Of a DNA stretch of 22,117 nucleotides, positions 14,886 to 22,117 are shown piece by piece. Position 1 is the stretch's first letter; the number at the start of each line of letters is the position of its first letter. Location of the stretch: positions 1 to 22,117 of the forward strand of contig CALGRC010000068.1 of the NCBI GenBank assembly GCA_937959315.1. Direction: 5' to 3'. A program made the position numbers and the translations under genes. The stretch comes from an uncultured Clostridia bacterium (GTDB taxonomy: Bacteria; Bacillota; Clostridia; UMGS1810). The notes under the pieces were generated by a model. That model saw only the letters and a list, made by a program, of their open reading frames with translations. It did not search any database and was not told where the DNA came from.

Positions 14886-15629
14886 ATGGATCATACCAAA
14901 CGGTTTGACGGGAAGGGCGCCCTATATGCCAGCGCACGCCCGTCCTACGCAGAAGAAGGGCTCGCATATCTTGCCAACCACGGCATTGGCCCCCATAAAA
15001 CGGTTGCCGATGTAGGTGCAGGAACTGGGATATTTTCACGCCAATTATTGGATTTAGGCTGTACCGTATATGCCGTAGAACCAAACGAGGACATGCGCCG
15101 GCAAATGGTACAGCTCTTAAACCACCCGCGGCTGCATCTGGTATGCGCGCCAGCCGAACACACAACGCTGCCGAACCAAAGCGTTGACGCTGTAACTGCC
15201 GCGCAGGCCTTCCACTGGTTCCATCCCATCTCCTTCCGCGACGAATGCCGGCGGATATTAAAACCCGGCGGCTTTGCTGCGCTTTTATGGAACCACCGGC
15301 CGGAAAGCAGCCCTCTGGTGCAGGCATACAGCCAAATTTACCAAAAGTTTAGCCCCAGCTTCTACGGGCACAGCAATGGAATCCAGCGAAATGATGCGCG
15401 CATCCAGGCATTCTTTTCCAACTATCAGGCACACTCCTTCCCGCATCCTTTGGCCTATGAAAAACAGGCGTTTTTAAAGCGGAGCCTGTCATCTTCCTAC
15501 GCCCCCAGGCCGGGGGACGCAAACTACCAACCCTTTGTAGCCGCGCTTCTTGCGCTATTTGAGCGATATGCCCCCGGCGGCGTACTGCAAATGCCCAATG
15601 AAACCATCATCTATATCGGAACTGTATAA
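14886..15629 (+). CDS. Class I SAM-dependent methyltransferase
   Basis: A 247-aa cytoplasmic methyltransferase of the Methyltransf_11/25 type, similar in layout to trans-aconitate-methyltransferase-like proteins. Motif I is VADVGAGTGIFSRQLL (residues 40-55), the acidic residue ending strand 2 is Glu65 in VYAVEPNEDM, and the post-motif regions are SVDAVTAAQAFHWF and RRILKPGGFAALLWN. Substrate is unknown. AGGAGA precedes the ATG, which starts one base after the argB stop, so it is probably cotranscribed with argCB. Nothing in its sequence ties it to arginine synthesis, so the link may be positional only. A terminator follows directly. Confidence 0.88.
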   Translation: MDHTKRFDGKGALYASARPSYAEEGLAYLANHGIGPHKTVADVGAGTGIFSRQLLDLGCTVYAVEPNEDMRRQMVQLLNHPRLHLVCAPAEHTTLPNQSVDAVTAAQAFHWFHPISFRDECRRILKPGGFAALLWNHRPESSPLVQAYSQIYQKFSPSFYGHSNGIQRNDARIQAFFSNYQAHSFPHPLAYEKQAFLKRSLSSSYAPRPGDANYQPFVAALLALFERYAPGGVLQMPNETIIYIGTV

Positions 15630-15633
15630 TACG

Positions 15634-15668
15634 AACACCGGTTATATTGGCCGGTGTTTATTTTATCA
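15634..15668 (+). terminator. Terminator of the argC-argB-methyltransferase unit
   Basis: AACACCGG (15634-15641) pairs with CCGGTGTT (15651-15658) around a 9-nt loop, followed by TTATTTTAT. It lies five bases after the methyltransferase stop. Confidence 0.8.
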
Positions 15669-15696
15669 AAAAAATATCGCAGAAAATAACCGCCTC

Positions 15697-15725
15697 TTGA
15701 ATCCCAACAGAAAATATGGTATGCT
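15697..15725 (+). promoter_or_regulatory. Promoter of the lemA unit
   Basis: TTGAAT (15697-15702), a 17-bp spacer and TATGCT (15720-15725), 33 bases before the lemA ATG, whose AAGGGGG site follows directly. Confidence 0.65.
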
Positions 15726-15758
15726 GTTAGCAATATCTTAACATAAGGGGGCGCTTTT

Positions 15759-16325
15759 ATGAAACAGAAAGGACTTATCATCGGCGGGGCCGTTATCATT
15801 GTGCTCATCATCCTGGTTGCTATATTTGCCGGCAATTACAATGGTATGGTTTCCAAGCAGGCTGATGTCCAAAATGCTTTTGCCAATGTCGATACGCAAC
15901 TCCAGCGGCGGGCAGATTTAATTCCCAATTTACTGGAAACGGTAAAGGGCTATATGGCCCATGAGCAAGAAATTATGACCGCAGTGGCCGAAGCACGGTC
16001 GAAGCTGGCCGGCGCAGTGACCGTAGAAGACAAGCAGGCGGCAGACAGCGAACTGTCGGGCGCCTTATCCCGCTTATTGATGGTAGCGGAAAACTATCCG
16101 GATTTGAAAGCAGACAGCCAGTTTACAGCGCTTACCGACGAACTGGCCGGCACCGAAAACCGCATTGCCGTGGCGCGGAGGGATTACAATGAAACGGTAA
16201 CCGCATACAACAAATCCATCCGCACGTTTCCCAGCAATCTTTTTGCAGCCATGTTTGGCTTTGGGGAAGAACCGCTGTTTGAAGCAGACGAAGGGGCAGA
16301 ACAGGCGCTAAAAGTTGTATTTTAA
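15759..16325 (+). CDS. LemA family membrane protein
   Basis: A 188-aa protein with a short cytoplasmic N-terminus, one transmembrane helix (residues of about 6-26, Ile/Val-rich) and an extracytoplasmic helical LemA domain. Family motifs are NYNGMVSKQADVQNAFANVD, QRRADLIPNLLETVKGYMAHE and ENYPDLKADSQF, then ENRIAVARRDYNETVTAYN and FPSNLFAAMFGF. Length is normal. The molecular role of LemA is not established. In many bacteria it is paired, as here, with a TPM-domain protein encoded just downstream (9-base gap), which supports a joint envelope function. AAGGGGGCG precedes the ATG. Confidence 0.95.
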   Translation: MKQKGLIIGGAVIIVLIILVAIFAGNYNGMVSKQADVQNAFANVDTQLQRRADLIPNLLETVKGYMAHEQEIMTAVAEARSKLAGAVTVEDKQAADSELSGALSRLLMVAENYPDLKADSQFTALTDELAGTENRIAVARRDYNETVTAYNKSIRTFPSNLFAAMFGFGEEPLFEADEGAEQALKVVF

Positions 16326-16334
16326 GGTGATGCT

Positions 16335-17063
16335 ATGAAAAAAATATGCGCATTTTTCTTCAGCATATTGCTGCTTGCCACAACTGTATCAGCCATGCCG
16401 GCGCCATCAAAAGAATATTTTGTCAACGATACGGCAAATGTCTTGTCATCCGAAACAAAACAGCATATTGCAGAAACCAGCAAAGCCATCGAACAGGCGC
16501 ATGATGGAATGCAAATTGTCGTAGCCACTGTCGGTGATTTAGAAGGGCAAGATATAGAATCCTATGCCAATACCCTGTTCCGCAATTGGGAAATTGGCAG
16601 CGAGGGCAGTGATAACGGGCTGCTTTTACTGCTGGCAGTAGAACCGCGGAAAATCCGGATAGAAGTCGGCTATAGCCTGGAAGGGGAACTAAATGACGCC
16701 AAAGCCGGGCGGCTGCTGGATGAATATGCCATCCCCTATTTAAAAGACAGCCAATACGATAAAGGCATACGCAACCTATATGACGGGGTGCTTTATACGC
16801 TGGGGGTCTCAGACACCAAGCCGGAACAGGTTTCCAAAGATTCAAATACGGACTGGAAAATGTGGGCAGTGCTGCTGTTGGTTTTGCTGTTCCTCTTTTT
16901 AACCGGCGGCCGGGCAAGGCGCAGGCATATCTTTTTCGGCGGCCCCGGCCCGTTTGGCGGGGGCGGGTTCCGAGGCGGCGGGTTTGGCGGAGGCTCTTTC
17001 GGCGGAGGTTCCTTTGGCGGCGGAGGTTCTTCTGGTGGCGGCGGTGCGTCCCGCGGATTTTAA
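16335..17063 (+). CDS. TPM-domain (YgcG-type) membrane protein with glycine-rich tail
   Basis: A 242-aa envelope protein. Residues 1-20 are a signal peptide (KK, Phe/Leu core, VSA). Residues of about 27-155 are a TPM domain (YFVNDTANVLSSETK, GMQIVVATVGDLEGQDIESY, NGLLLLLAVEPRKIRIEVGY). One transmembrane helix follows (about 176-190), then a basic RARRR stop-transfer and a Gly/Phe/Ser tail (201-242) of repeated GGG-S-F units. This is the standard architecture of the family, whose activity is unsettled; acid-phosphatase-like activity has been reported for a plant homologue. AAGGTGATG precedes the ATG. It follows lemA by 9 bases and precedes an ABC exporter by 42 bases with no terminator or clear promoter between. 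Confidence 0.93.
   Translation: MKKICAFFFSILLLATTVSAMPAPSKEYFVNDTANVLSSETKQHIAETSKAIEQAHDGMQIVVATVGDLEGQDIESYANTLFRNWEIGSEGSDNGLLLLLAVEPRKIRIEVGYSLEGELNDAKAGRLLDEYAIPYLKDSQYDKGIRNLYDGVLYTLGVSDTKPEQVSKDSNTDWKMWAVLLLVLLFLFLTGGRARRRHIFFGGPGPFGGGGFRGGGFGGGSFGGGSFGGGGSSGGGGASRGF
16936..17058 (+). repeat. Low-complexity glycine repeat in the TPM protein tail
   Basis: Degenerate GGC-rich units, the clearest being 15-base copies coding for GGSFG, encode the Gly-rich C-terminus. Such runs are typical of the family and could slip during replication. Confidence 0.7.
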
Positions 17064-17105
17064 GCAGTTTTTATCATATGACTTCAATCAAAAGAGTGGA
17101 TAGAT

Positions 17106-18836
17106 ATGGGCTTTTATAAACCATATTGGAAAAAATATAAAAAGTTATATTTCCTGGCTGTCGCCTGCATCTTGTGCGAAGTATTCTGCGACCTGCTGCA
17201 GCCTACTGTCATGTCGCGTATCATTGACGATGGCGTCACAAGCGGCAGTATCCCTGTCATCCTGCGCCTGGGCCTGCTGATGCTTTGTATTACAGCAGCC
17301 GGCGCAGGATTTGCCGTTTCGCGCAATTTTTTATCCAGCACGGTATCGCAAAAATTCTCCGCCGACCTGCGCAGCGACCTATATCAAAAGGTCATTTCCC
17401 TGCCGCTGTCACGGGTAGATGAAATGGGCAGCGGTTCTATCATCACCCGTGTTACCAACGACGTGGTACAGGTACGGCAGTTTGTCAACGGCATGATGCG
17501 GTTCTTTTTGAAAGGGCCGGCAACCGGCTTGGGCAGCATTGTGCTGGCCACCGTGCTATGCCCGCAGTTGAGCGTTGTCCTGCTGGGCGCTGTCGCGTTG
17601 GTATCGGTGTTTACCGCTTTTAGCCTGAAATTAAGCTACCACCGGTATGCCAAGGTACAAAAAGCGATTGACCATGTTAACACCGTAGTACAGGAATATT
17701 TATCAGGAATCCGGCTAGTCAAAACCTTTGGACGGTTTCAGGAAGAAGAAGAACGGTTTGCGGCAGTCAATTTTGATTTGGCCGACAAAAACAAAGCGGC
17801 CGACCGGGTAATTTCTATTTTTTCGCCGCTCATGCAGCTTTCCATCAATTTTGGGATTGTCATTGTCCTATTTTACGGCGGGTTCCTTTTTATCCATGGC
17901 AGCGTACAAGTTGGACAGATTGTAGCATTCACCAATTACATGACGCAGATTTTGGGCGCGATGCGCTCCATCACCAATATGTTCAATACCTTTGTGCGCA
18001 CAAAAGCTTCCAGCGAACGTATTACTGAAATTTTCCGGCAGCAGGATGCCCCGTCAATGCCAACAGCCGCATCCCATACAAAAATACCGGGATACCTGGT
18101 GTTCGACCATGTATCGTTCGCCTATCCCAACGGCAGCGGCGCCCCGGTATTCCACAATTTATCCTTTATGGTCAACCGCGGTGAAACGCTTGCCGTCATT
18201 GGCCCGACTGGCTCGGGAAAAAGTACGCTTTGTTCCCTGCTCATACGCTTTTACGATGTGACCGGCGGCGCTATTTATTTAGACGGCAACGATATCCGTT
18301 CTATTGAAACAGCAACCCTGCGCCAAAAAATCGCCATTGCGCCCCAGCAAAGTATGCTGTTTTCAGCTACAATTGCCGAAAACGTGCGGTGGGGCAACAC
18401 AAACGCAACAGCCGAACAAGTACGCCGTGCCTGCGAAGCTGCACAGGCAGACGGGTTTATTTGCGAAATGCCGCAGCAGTACAACAGCCTGCTAGGCCAA
18501 GGCGGCGTCAATATATCCGGCGGGCAAAAACAGCGGATATCCATTGCACGCGCGCTCATACGCCGGGCAGAATTGCTGCTTTTGGATGACTGTACCAGTG
18601 CGCTGGACGCCGGAACCGAAGCAAAAGTCCGTCATGCCCTGCAAAAAGAAAAAGGCAAAAAACCCATTTTATTGGTAACCCAGCGCATTGGCACTGCCAT
18701 GGCTGCCGACCGTATCCTGGTACTGGAAAACGGCAAGCTGGCCGGGCTGGGGTCTCACAGCCACCTTATGCACACTTGCCAGACCTACCGTGACATCTAC
18801 GATTCTCAAATCGGGGGTGAACCATATGCCGAATAA
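17106..18836 (+). CDS. ABC exporter half-transporter, degenerate-site subunit (TM287/LmrC/BmrC-like)
   Basis: A 576-aa fusion of a six-helix type IV exporter membrane domain (about residues 1-320) with an ATPase domain. Walker A is GPTGSGKST (366-374), the Q-loop is in IAPQQSMLFS, and the signature is ISGGQ (S471-Q474). Walker B LLLLDD (490-495) has Asp where the catalytic Glu belongs, and the switch His is Gln (Q526 in VTQRIGT). These two changes are the hallmark of the degenerate subunit of heterodimeric exporters such as TM287/288, where this half supplies the good signature motif to its partner's active ATP site. The next gene overlaps it and encodes the canonical half. Substrate is unknown; multidrug or peptide export is possible. 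GAGTGG precedes the ATG. Confidence 0.93.
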   Translation: MGFYKPYWKKYKKLYFLAVACILCEVFCDLLQPTVMSRIIDDGVTSGSIPVILRLGLLMLCITAAGAGFAVSRNFLSSTVSQKFSADLRSDLYQKVISLPLSRVDEMGSGSIITRVTNDVVQVRQFVNGMMRFFLKGPATGLGSIVLATVLCPQLSVVLLGAVALVSVFTAFSLKLSYHRYAKVQKAIDHVNTVVQEYLSGIRLVKTFGRFQEEEERFAAVNFDLADKNKAADRVISIFSPLMQLSINFGIVIVLFYGGFLFIHGSVQVGQIVAFTNYMTQILGAMRSITNMFNTFVRTKASSERITEIFRQQDAPSMPTAASHTKIPGYLVFDHVSFAYPNGSGAPVFHNLSFMVNRGETLAVIGPTGSGKSTLCSLLIRFYDVTGGAIYLDGNDIRSIETATLRQKIAIAPQQSMLFSATIAENVRWGNTNATAEQVRRACEAAQADGFICEMPQQYNSLLGQGGVNISGGQKQRISIARALIRRAELLLLDDCTSALDAGTEAKVRHALQKEKGKKPILLVTQRIGTAMAADRILVLENGKLAGLGSHSHLMHTCQTYRDIYDSQIGGEPYAE

Positions 18837-20688
18837 CCTCATTGGCCCGCGCGGTAAACCAGGCGGGCCGGGGAACCGGTTTGCCCCGCATGAAAAGCCC
18901 AAAAATACCAAAGGGACCATGTTCCGGCTGCTCGGGCTGTATGGTTCACAATGGAAGCCCATTATATGCTGTGTGATACTAACCATAGCGGAAGCGGCTT
19001 TGACCCTTTCAGTACCTTATCTGATTGGGCAGGCAGTCAATGCATTTGACATCGAACATACCATTATCCATATAAACACGTTATATATGGTGCTGTTTTA
19101 CCTTGCCGTTGCCTATATCGGGGCCTGGATTACCCGCACTGCCAGCGGATATCTGATGATTGGCGTTTCCCAAAACCTGGTACGCACCATGCGGCAGTCC
19201 CTGTTTCAAAAACTCCAGCGGCTGCCGCTGGGCTTTTATGACGCCCGGCCGCACGGGGACACCATGAGCCGCCTGACAAACGATGTGGACAATATCAGCT
19301 CCACCATTGCCCAGACCACGACCGAGCTAATATCCAGCCTATTGACCATATTAGGGTCGCTGACTATGATGATGCTGCTCAGCCCCGCCCTGACGCTGGC
19401 GGCCGTGGTAACCATCCCGCTGGTGCTACTGCTCACCCGCACCATTGCCAAACGCAGCCGCGCTGCATTTTTAGGCCAGCAACGGGAACTCGGCAAACTC
19501 AATGGGATTGTGGAAGAAAGCGTCACCGGCTTAAAAATGGTACGCGCCTTTCATCAGGAACGGCAAATGGTACGGGCCTTCGGCGAAACCAATGCGCAGC
19601 TTACCCGTTATTCCATCCGCGCTATGATATGGTCGGGAGCACTTATGCCAATGATGAATGTCATCAACAATTTAAGCTTTTCGCTGGTTGCCTGTGCCGG
19701 CGGTATCCTATCGGTGCGGCACGTCATTTCGGTGGGCGTCATTGCCAGTTTTATCACGTATTCCCGCCAATTTGCACAGCCGCTTAACAGCATTGCCGAC
19801 CTGTTTAATTCCATCCAGTCGGCATTGGCAGGTGCAGAACGGGTATTTGAAATCATGGACGAAGCGGAGGAACCGGCCGACCGGCCGGACGCTGTTGACA
19901 TTTCCCATCCATGTGGCGAAGTGACTTTTTCCAACGTCTGTTTTTCTTATCAAAACGGCAAGCCGGTATTAAAACAAATGAGCTTCCATGTGCCGCCCGG
20001 AGGTGTGGTTGCATTGGTTGGGGAAACCGGCGCTGGGAAAACAACTATTGTCAACCTACTCACACGGTTTTATGATGCTGACAGCGGTATGGTGTGCATA
20101 GACGGCATAGATGTGCGGTCCATCTCCCGTGCATCTCTGCGGCAATGCTTTTCAGTCGTTTTACAGGACACCAGCTTATTTACCGGCACCATTGCCGACA
20201 ACATCCGGTACAGCCACCCGTCCGCCACACAGGAACAGGTGGAACAGGCTGCAAAGGCTGCCGGTGCCCACGGGTTTATCTCCCGGCTGCCGCAGGGATA
20301 TCAAACCGTAGTATCGGGAAGTACCGATACCCTCAGCCAAGGCCAGCGGCAACTGTTGTCTATTGCACGGGCTTTTTTGGCAGATGCGCCCATTCTTATC
20401 CTAGACGAGGCAACCAGCAGCGTGGATACGCGGACCGAAAAGAGTATTCAGCGCGCTATGGTGCGGCTGATACAAGGGCGGACCTGTTTTTTGATTGCCC
20501 ACCGGCTGTCCACCATCCGGGATGCAGATGAAATTTTTGTCATCGGCAAAGGAACCATCCTGGAACGCGGCACCCACCAAACCCTGATGCAGCGCCACGG
20601 TGCATATTACCAAATGGTCGTCAGCCAAAGCGGCAGCGCACAGGTACTGCACAAAAAGGAGCATTCAAATGGAAATTGTACGGATTGA
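18826..20688 (+). CDS. ABC exporter half-transporter, canonical-site subunit (TM288/LmrD/BmrD-like)
   Basis: A 620-aa exporter half. An N-terminal Gly/Pro/Lys-rich cytoplasmic stretch (about residues 1-30) precedes six membrane helices and the ATPase domain. Walker A is GETGAGKTT (399-407), the Q-loop lies in VVLQDTSLFTG, Walker B LILDE has the catalytic Glu528, and the switch His is H559 in IAHRLST. The signature is LSQGQ (503-507), with Gln for the first Gly, as in TM288. Together with the preceding subunit this gives one competent and one degenerate ATP site. The ATG at 18826 follows GGGGGTGA and overlaps the previous gene by 11 bases, supporting coupled translation and a 1:1 heterodimer; an upstream in-frame ATG at 18688 is deep inside that gene and rejected. 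Confidence 0.93.
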   Translation: MPNNLIGPRGKPGGPGNRFAPHEKPKNTKGTMFRLLGLYGSQWKPIICCVILTIAEAALTLSVPYLIGQAVNAFDIEHTIIHINTLYMVLFYLAVAYIGAWITRTASGYLMIGVSQNLVRTMRQSLFQKLQRLPLGFYDARPHGDTMSRLTNDVDNISSTIAQTTTELISSLLTILGSLTMMMLLSPALTLAAVVTIPLVLLLTRTIAKRSRAAFLGQQRELGKLNGIVEESVTGLKMVRAFHQERQMVRAFGETNAQLTRYSIRAMIWSGALMPMMNVINNLSFSLVACAGGILSVRHVISVGVIASFITYSRQFAQPLNSIADLFNSIQSALAGAERVFEIMDEAEEPADRPDAVDISHPCGEVTFSNVCFSYQNGKPVLKQMSFHVPPGGVVALVGETGAGKTTIVNLLTRFYDADSGMVCIDGIDVRSISRASLRQCFSVVLQDTSLFTGTIADNIRYSHPSATQEQVEQAAKAAGAHGFISRLPQGYQTVVSGSTDTLSQGQRQLLSIARAFLADAPILILDEATSSVDTRTEKSIQRAMVRLIQGRTCFLIAHRLSTIRDADEIFVIGKGTILERGTHQTLMQRHGAYYQMVVSQSGSAQVLHKKEHSNGNCTD

Positions 20689-21121
20689 CAACCAAAAAAA
20701 GGACTATCTGCCGATACTGCTGCTTGCAGACGAACAGGAAAACATGATTGACCTTTACTTGGAACGCGGCACACTGTATGTCCTCAAAGATCCCGATGTG
20801 AAAGCCGCCTGCGTTGTTACCGACGAGGGAGGCGGGATATTGGAACTGAAAAACATTGCCGTTTTGCCAGACAGCCGGCGGCAAGGCTACGGCAGCAAAT
20901 TGGTTGCCTTCCTTTCGGACACCTATCAAGGGCAATATACAATCCTACAGGTAGGCACCGGCGACAGCCCGCTGACCATACCGTTTTATCAATCATGCGG
21001 GTTTCAGCGCTCCCATATTGTAAAAAAGTTTTTTACCAGCCACTATGACCATCCAATTTTTGAAGGCGGGAAACAACTGGTGGATATGGTATATCTGAAA
21101 AAGCCGCTACCGCCCCAATAA
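20669..21121 (+). CDS. GNAT family N-acetyltransferase
   Basis: A 150-aa acetyl-CoA-dependent acyltransferase of the GNAT fold. The strand LELKNIAVLPDSRRQGYGSKLV (shortened here to its key part, RRQGYGSKL) supplies the R/Q-x-x-G-x-G/A pyrophosphate-binding loop. IPFYQSCGFQRSHIVKKFF is the C-terminal motif. Substrate is unknown. AAAAGGAG (20653-20660) fixes the ATG at 20669, which overlaps the end of the exporter gene by 20 bases, so it is probably cotranscribed and coupled. A role in modifying a substrate handled by the exporter, or self-protection, is speculation. Confidence 0.9.
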   Translation: MEIVRIDNQKKDYLPILLLADEQENMIDLYLERGTLYVLKDPDVKAACVVTDEGGGILELKNIAVLPDSRRQGYGSKLVAFLSDTYQGQYTILQVGTGDSPLTIPFYQSCGFQRSHIVKKFFTSHYDHPIFEGGKQLVDMVYLKKPLPPQ

Positions 21122-21124
21122 TGG

Positions 21125-21153
21125 TTGCAGGATATCGAAATTTCCTGTATAAT
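21125..21153 (+). promoter_or_regulatory. Promoter of the phosphoesterase-birA unit
   Basis: TTGCAG (21125-21130), a 17-bp spacer and a perfect TATAAT (21148-21153), about 65 bases before the GTG at 21219. The leader can form an imperfect hairpin (GGAT..TTCC with GGGAA..ATCC at about 21161-21194). Confidence 0.7.
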
Positions 21154-21218
21154 AAAGTAGGATTTTCCTTACACTGAAGATGGGAAAACGATCCAGTTAA
21201 GAAAGAAGTGAGCCCTCT

Positions 21219-21701
21219 GTGCAAGCGACCACAATTTTGGTTATCAGCGACACCCACCGCCGGCTTGGGGCCGCGCAGTGGCTTTTGGAAACAAAACGTC
21301 CTGACTACTGTATCCATCTGGGCGATATGCTCGCCGACTGTCAGGCATTGGAACGGCAATTCCCTATGCAAAAACTATTGTATGTACTGGGGAATAACGA
21401 TTCCCTCCTGCGCGGGCAAGGATGCCCACTGGAATTTACAGCAACCATTGCCGGAAAACGGCTGTTTTTATGCCATGGGCACACCCTGTATGTAAAAGCC
21501 GGCCTCAGCCGCCTAACAGCACGGGCAAAAGAAGAACATGCAGATATGGTCTTATATGGGCACACCCACCTACCCTGCCTGCAAAATGACAGCGGGCTGT
21601 TGATACTCAACCCCGGCACTGTTGGTACCTATGGCTGGGTTGTCATAACCGGTGAAAAAATCCACGCTTCCATTGAACGGGTAAAGGAGCACGGCATATG
21701 A
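21219..21701 (+). CDS. YfcE/MJ0936-type metallophosphoesterase
   Basis: A 160-aa calcineurin-like phosphodiesterase with all metal-site motifs in order: ISDTH (about residues 8-12), HLGDM, LGNND, CHGH and YGHTHLP. Length fits the single-domain YfcE family, whose members hydrolyse model phosphodiesters with Mn(II); the natural substrate is unknown. The start is GTG at 21219, with a moderate AGAAGTGAG site upstream; no ATG fits the N-terminal strand TTILVISDTH. The stop overlaps the birA start (ATGA). Confidence 0.92.
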   Translation: MQATTILVISDTHRRLGAAQWLLETKRPDYCIHLGDMLADCQALERQFPMQKLLYVLGNNDSLLRGQGCPLEFTATIAGKRLFLCHGHTLYVKAGLSRLTARAKEEHADMVLYGHTHLPCLQNDSGLLILNPGTVGTYGWVVITGEKIHASIERVKEHGI

Positions 21702-22117
21702 AATACGAGGTATTAAAATTGCTCAAACAGCAAAACGGCGCATATATATCCGGGGAACGGCTTGCCGAACTGCTGCATATGACGCGCACCGCTGTTTGGA
21801 AAAATATTGCTGCGCTGAAAAGCGAAGGATATGATATCCAGGCGGTTACCCACCGCGGCTATGCGCTGCGGAGCACCACCCGCGGCCTGGCGGCGCCAGA
21901 AGTAGAAGGCATGCTGCAAACCGCCGTTTTCGGCCGCCCGTTTTATTTATTCGACCAAGTATCCAGCACCTTTGATGCCATCCGGCAATTTCCGGTGCAA
22001 CAAGGGTTGACCGTCGCTGCCAAACAACAAACCAATGGCCGGGGACGGCTGGGACGCGGGTGGGATGCAAAACCAGGCGGCATTTATTTTTCTTTTTATT
22101 TAAACCCCCGCATCGAA
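21698..22117 (+). CDS. birA: Bifunctional biotin-protein ligase/biotin operon repressor, 3' end outside the window
   Basis: The first 140 codons are present and open to the window edge. Residues of about 1-58 are a winged-helix DNA-binding domain (ISGERLAELLHMTRTAVWKN, THRGYALR). The catalytic domain begins at about 65, with YLFDQVSST (83-91) and the biotin/AMP-binding loop NGRGRLGRGW (113-122), then GGIYFSFYLNP. Known members biotinylate acetyl-CoA carboxylase and other carboxylases, and those with the N-terminal wing also repress biotin genes. The usual Asn of the SSTN-type motif is Phe93 here. AAAGGAG precedes the ATG, which overlaps the phosphoesterase stop. The length cannot be judged. 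Confidence 0.93.
   Translation, partial: MKYEVLKLLKQQNGAYISGERLAELLHMTRTAVWKNIAALKSEGYDIQAVTHRGYALRSTTRGLAAPEVEGMLQTAVFGRPFYLFDQVSSTFDAIRQFPVQQGLTVAAKQQTNGRGRLGRGWDAKPGGIYFSFYLNPRIE

Noticed and set aside
14704..15327. Minus-strand open frame (207 codons) across the argB-methyltransferase junction
   Set aside because: Both covered genes are well supported on the plus strand; there is no ribosome site or motif.
16936..17058. GGC-rich tandem units as a possible mobile or regulatory repeat
   Set aside because: They encode the Gly-rich tail that is standard for TPM-domain proteins.
1..22117. tRNA, rRNA, CRISPR, insertion sequence or prophage content
   Set aside because: No repeat-spacer pattern, transposase, integrase or recognisable RNA gene other than the riboswitch was seen by eye on either strand.

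Overview
The window looks like a chromosomal segment from a Gram-positive anaerobe of the Clostridia, perhaps an Oscillospirales/Ruminococcaceae-like gut organism; this lineage guess is inference. Support comes from the S-layer homology (SLH) repeats, secreted proteins with copper-amine-oxidase-type stalk domains, strong AGGAGG ribosome sites, SigA-like promoters with 16-17 bp spacers, U-tract terminators and a TM287/288-type ABC exporter pair. Base composition is near half G+C by eye. No tRNA, rRNA, CRISPR array, transposase or phage gene was seen, so most of the window is ordinary core genome.

Left part (1-4300): a monocistronic iron-type alcohol dehydrogenase with one or two upstream promoters. 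It converges on uppP (undecaprenyl-diphosphate phosphatase). uppP diverges, from back-to-back promoters, from a secreted stalk-domain protein that is translationally coupled to a small GIY-YIG protein.

Middle (4291-10805, all minus strand): rpsO, then pnp, then a complete cobalamin riboswitch with an intrinsic terminator, then a very large surface protein. That protein has a signal peptide, a transcobalamin-C-terminal-like (DUF4430) domain, a bacterial Ig-like domain, prenyltransferase-like alpha-barrel repeats, a second DUF4430 domain and three SLH repeats. The architecture resembles a bacterial, wall-anchored relative of intrinsic factor/transcobalamin under B12 control. The reading frame is broken twice, both times in the +1 sense, so in this assembly the gene is a pseudogene or carries sequence errors. 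The riboswitch begins only about 24 bases after the pnp stop and I see no convincing promoter of its own.

10890-12843 (minus): a secreted protein with a methionine-rich N-terminal half, a stalk domain, and a tail resembling part of an ABC solute-binding protein.

Right part (12890-22117, all plus): argC-argB-methyltransferase ending at a terminator; lemA-TPM protein-heterodimeric ABC exporter-GNAT acetyltransferase, probably one transcript; then a metallophosphoesterase coupled by an ATGA overlap to birA, which runs off the window end. argJ and argD are absent from the arginine cluster here.

The most interesting locus is the B12-riboswitch/transcobalamin-like surface protein at 4291-8126.
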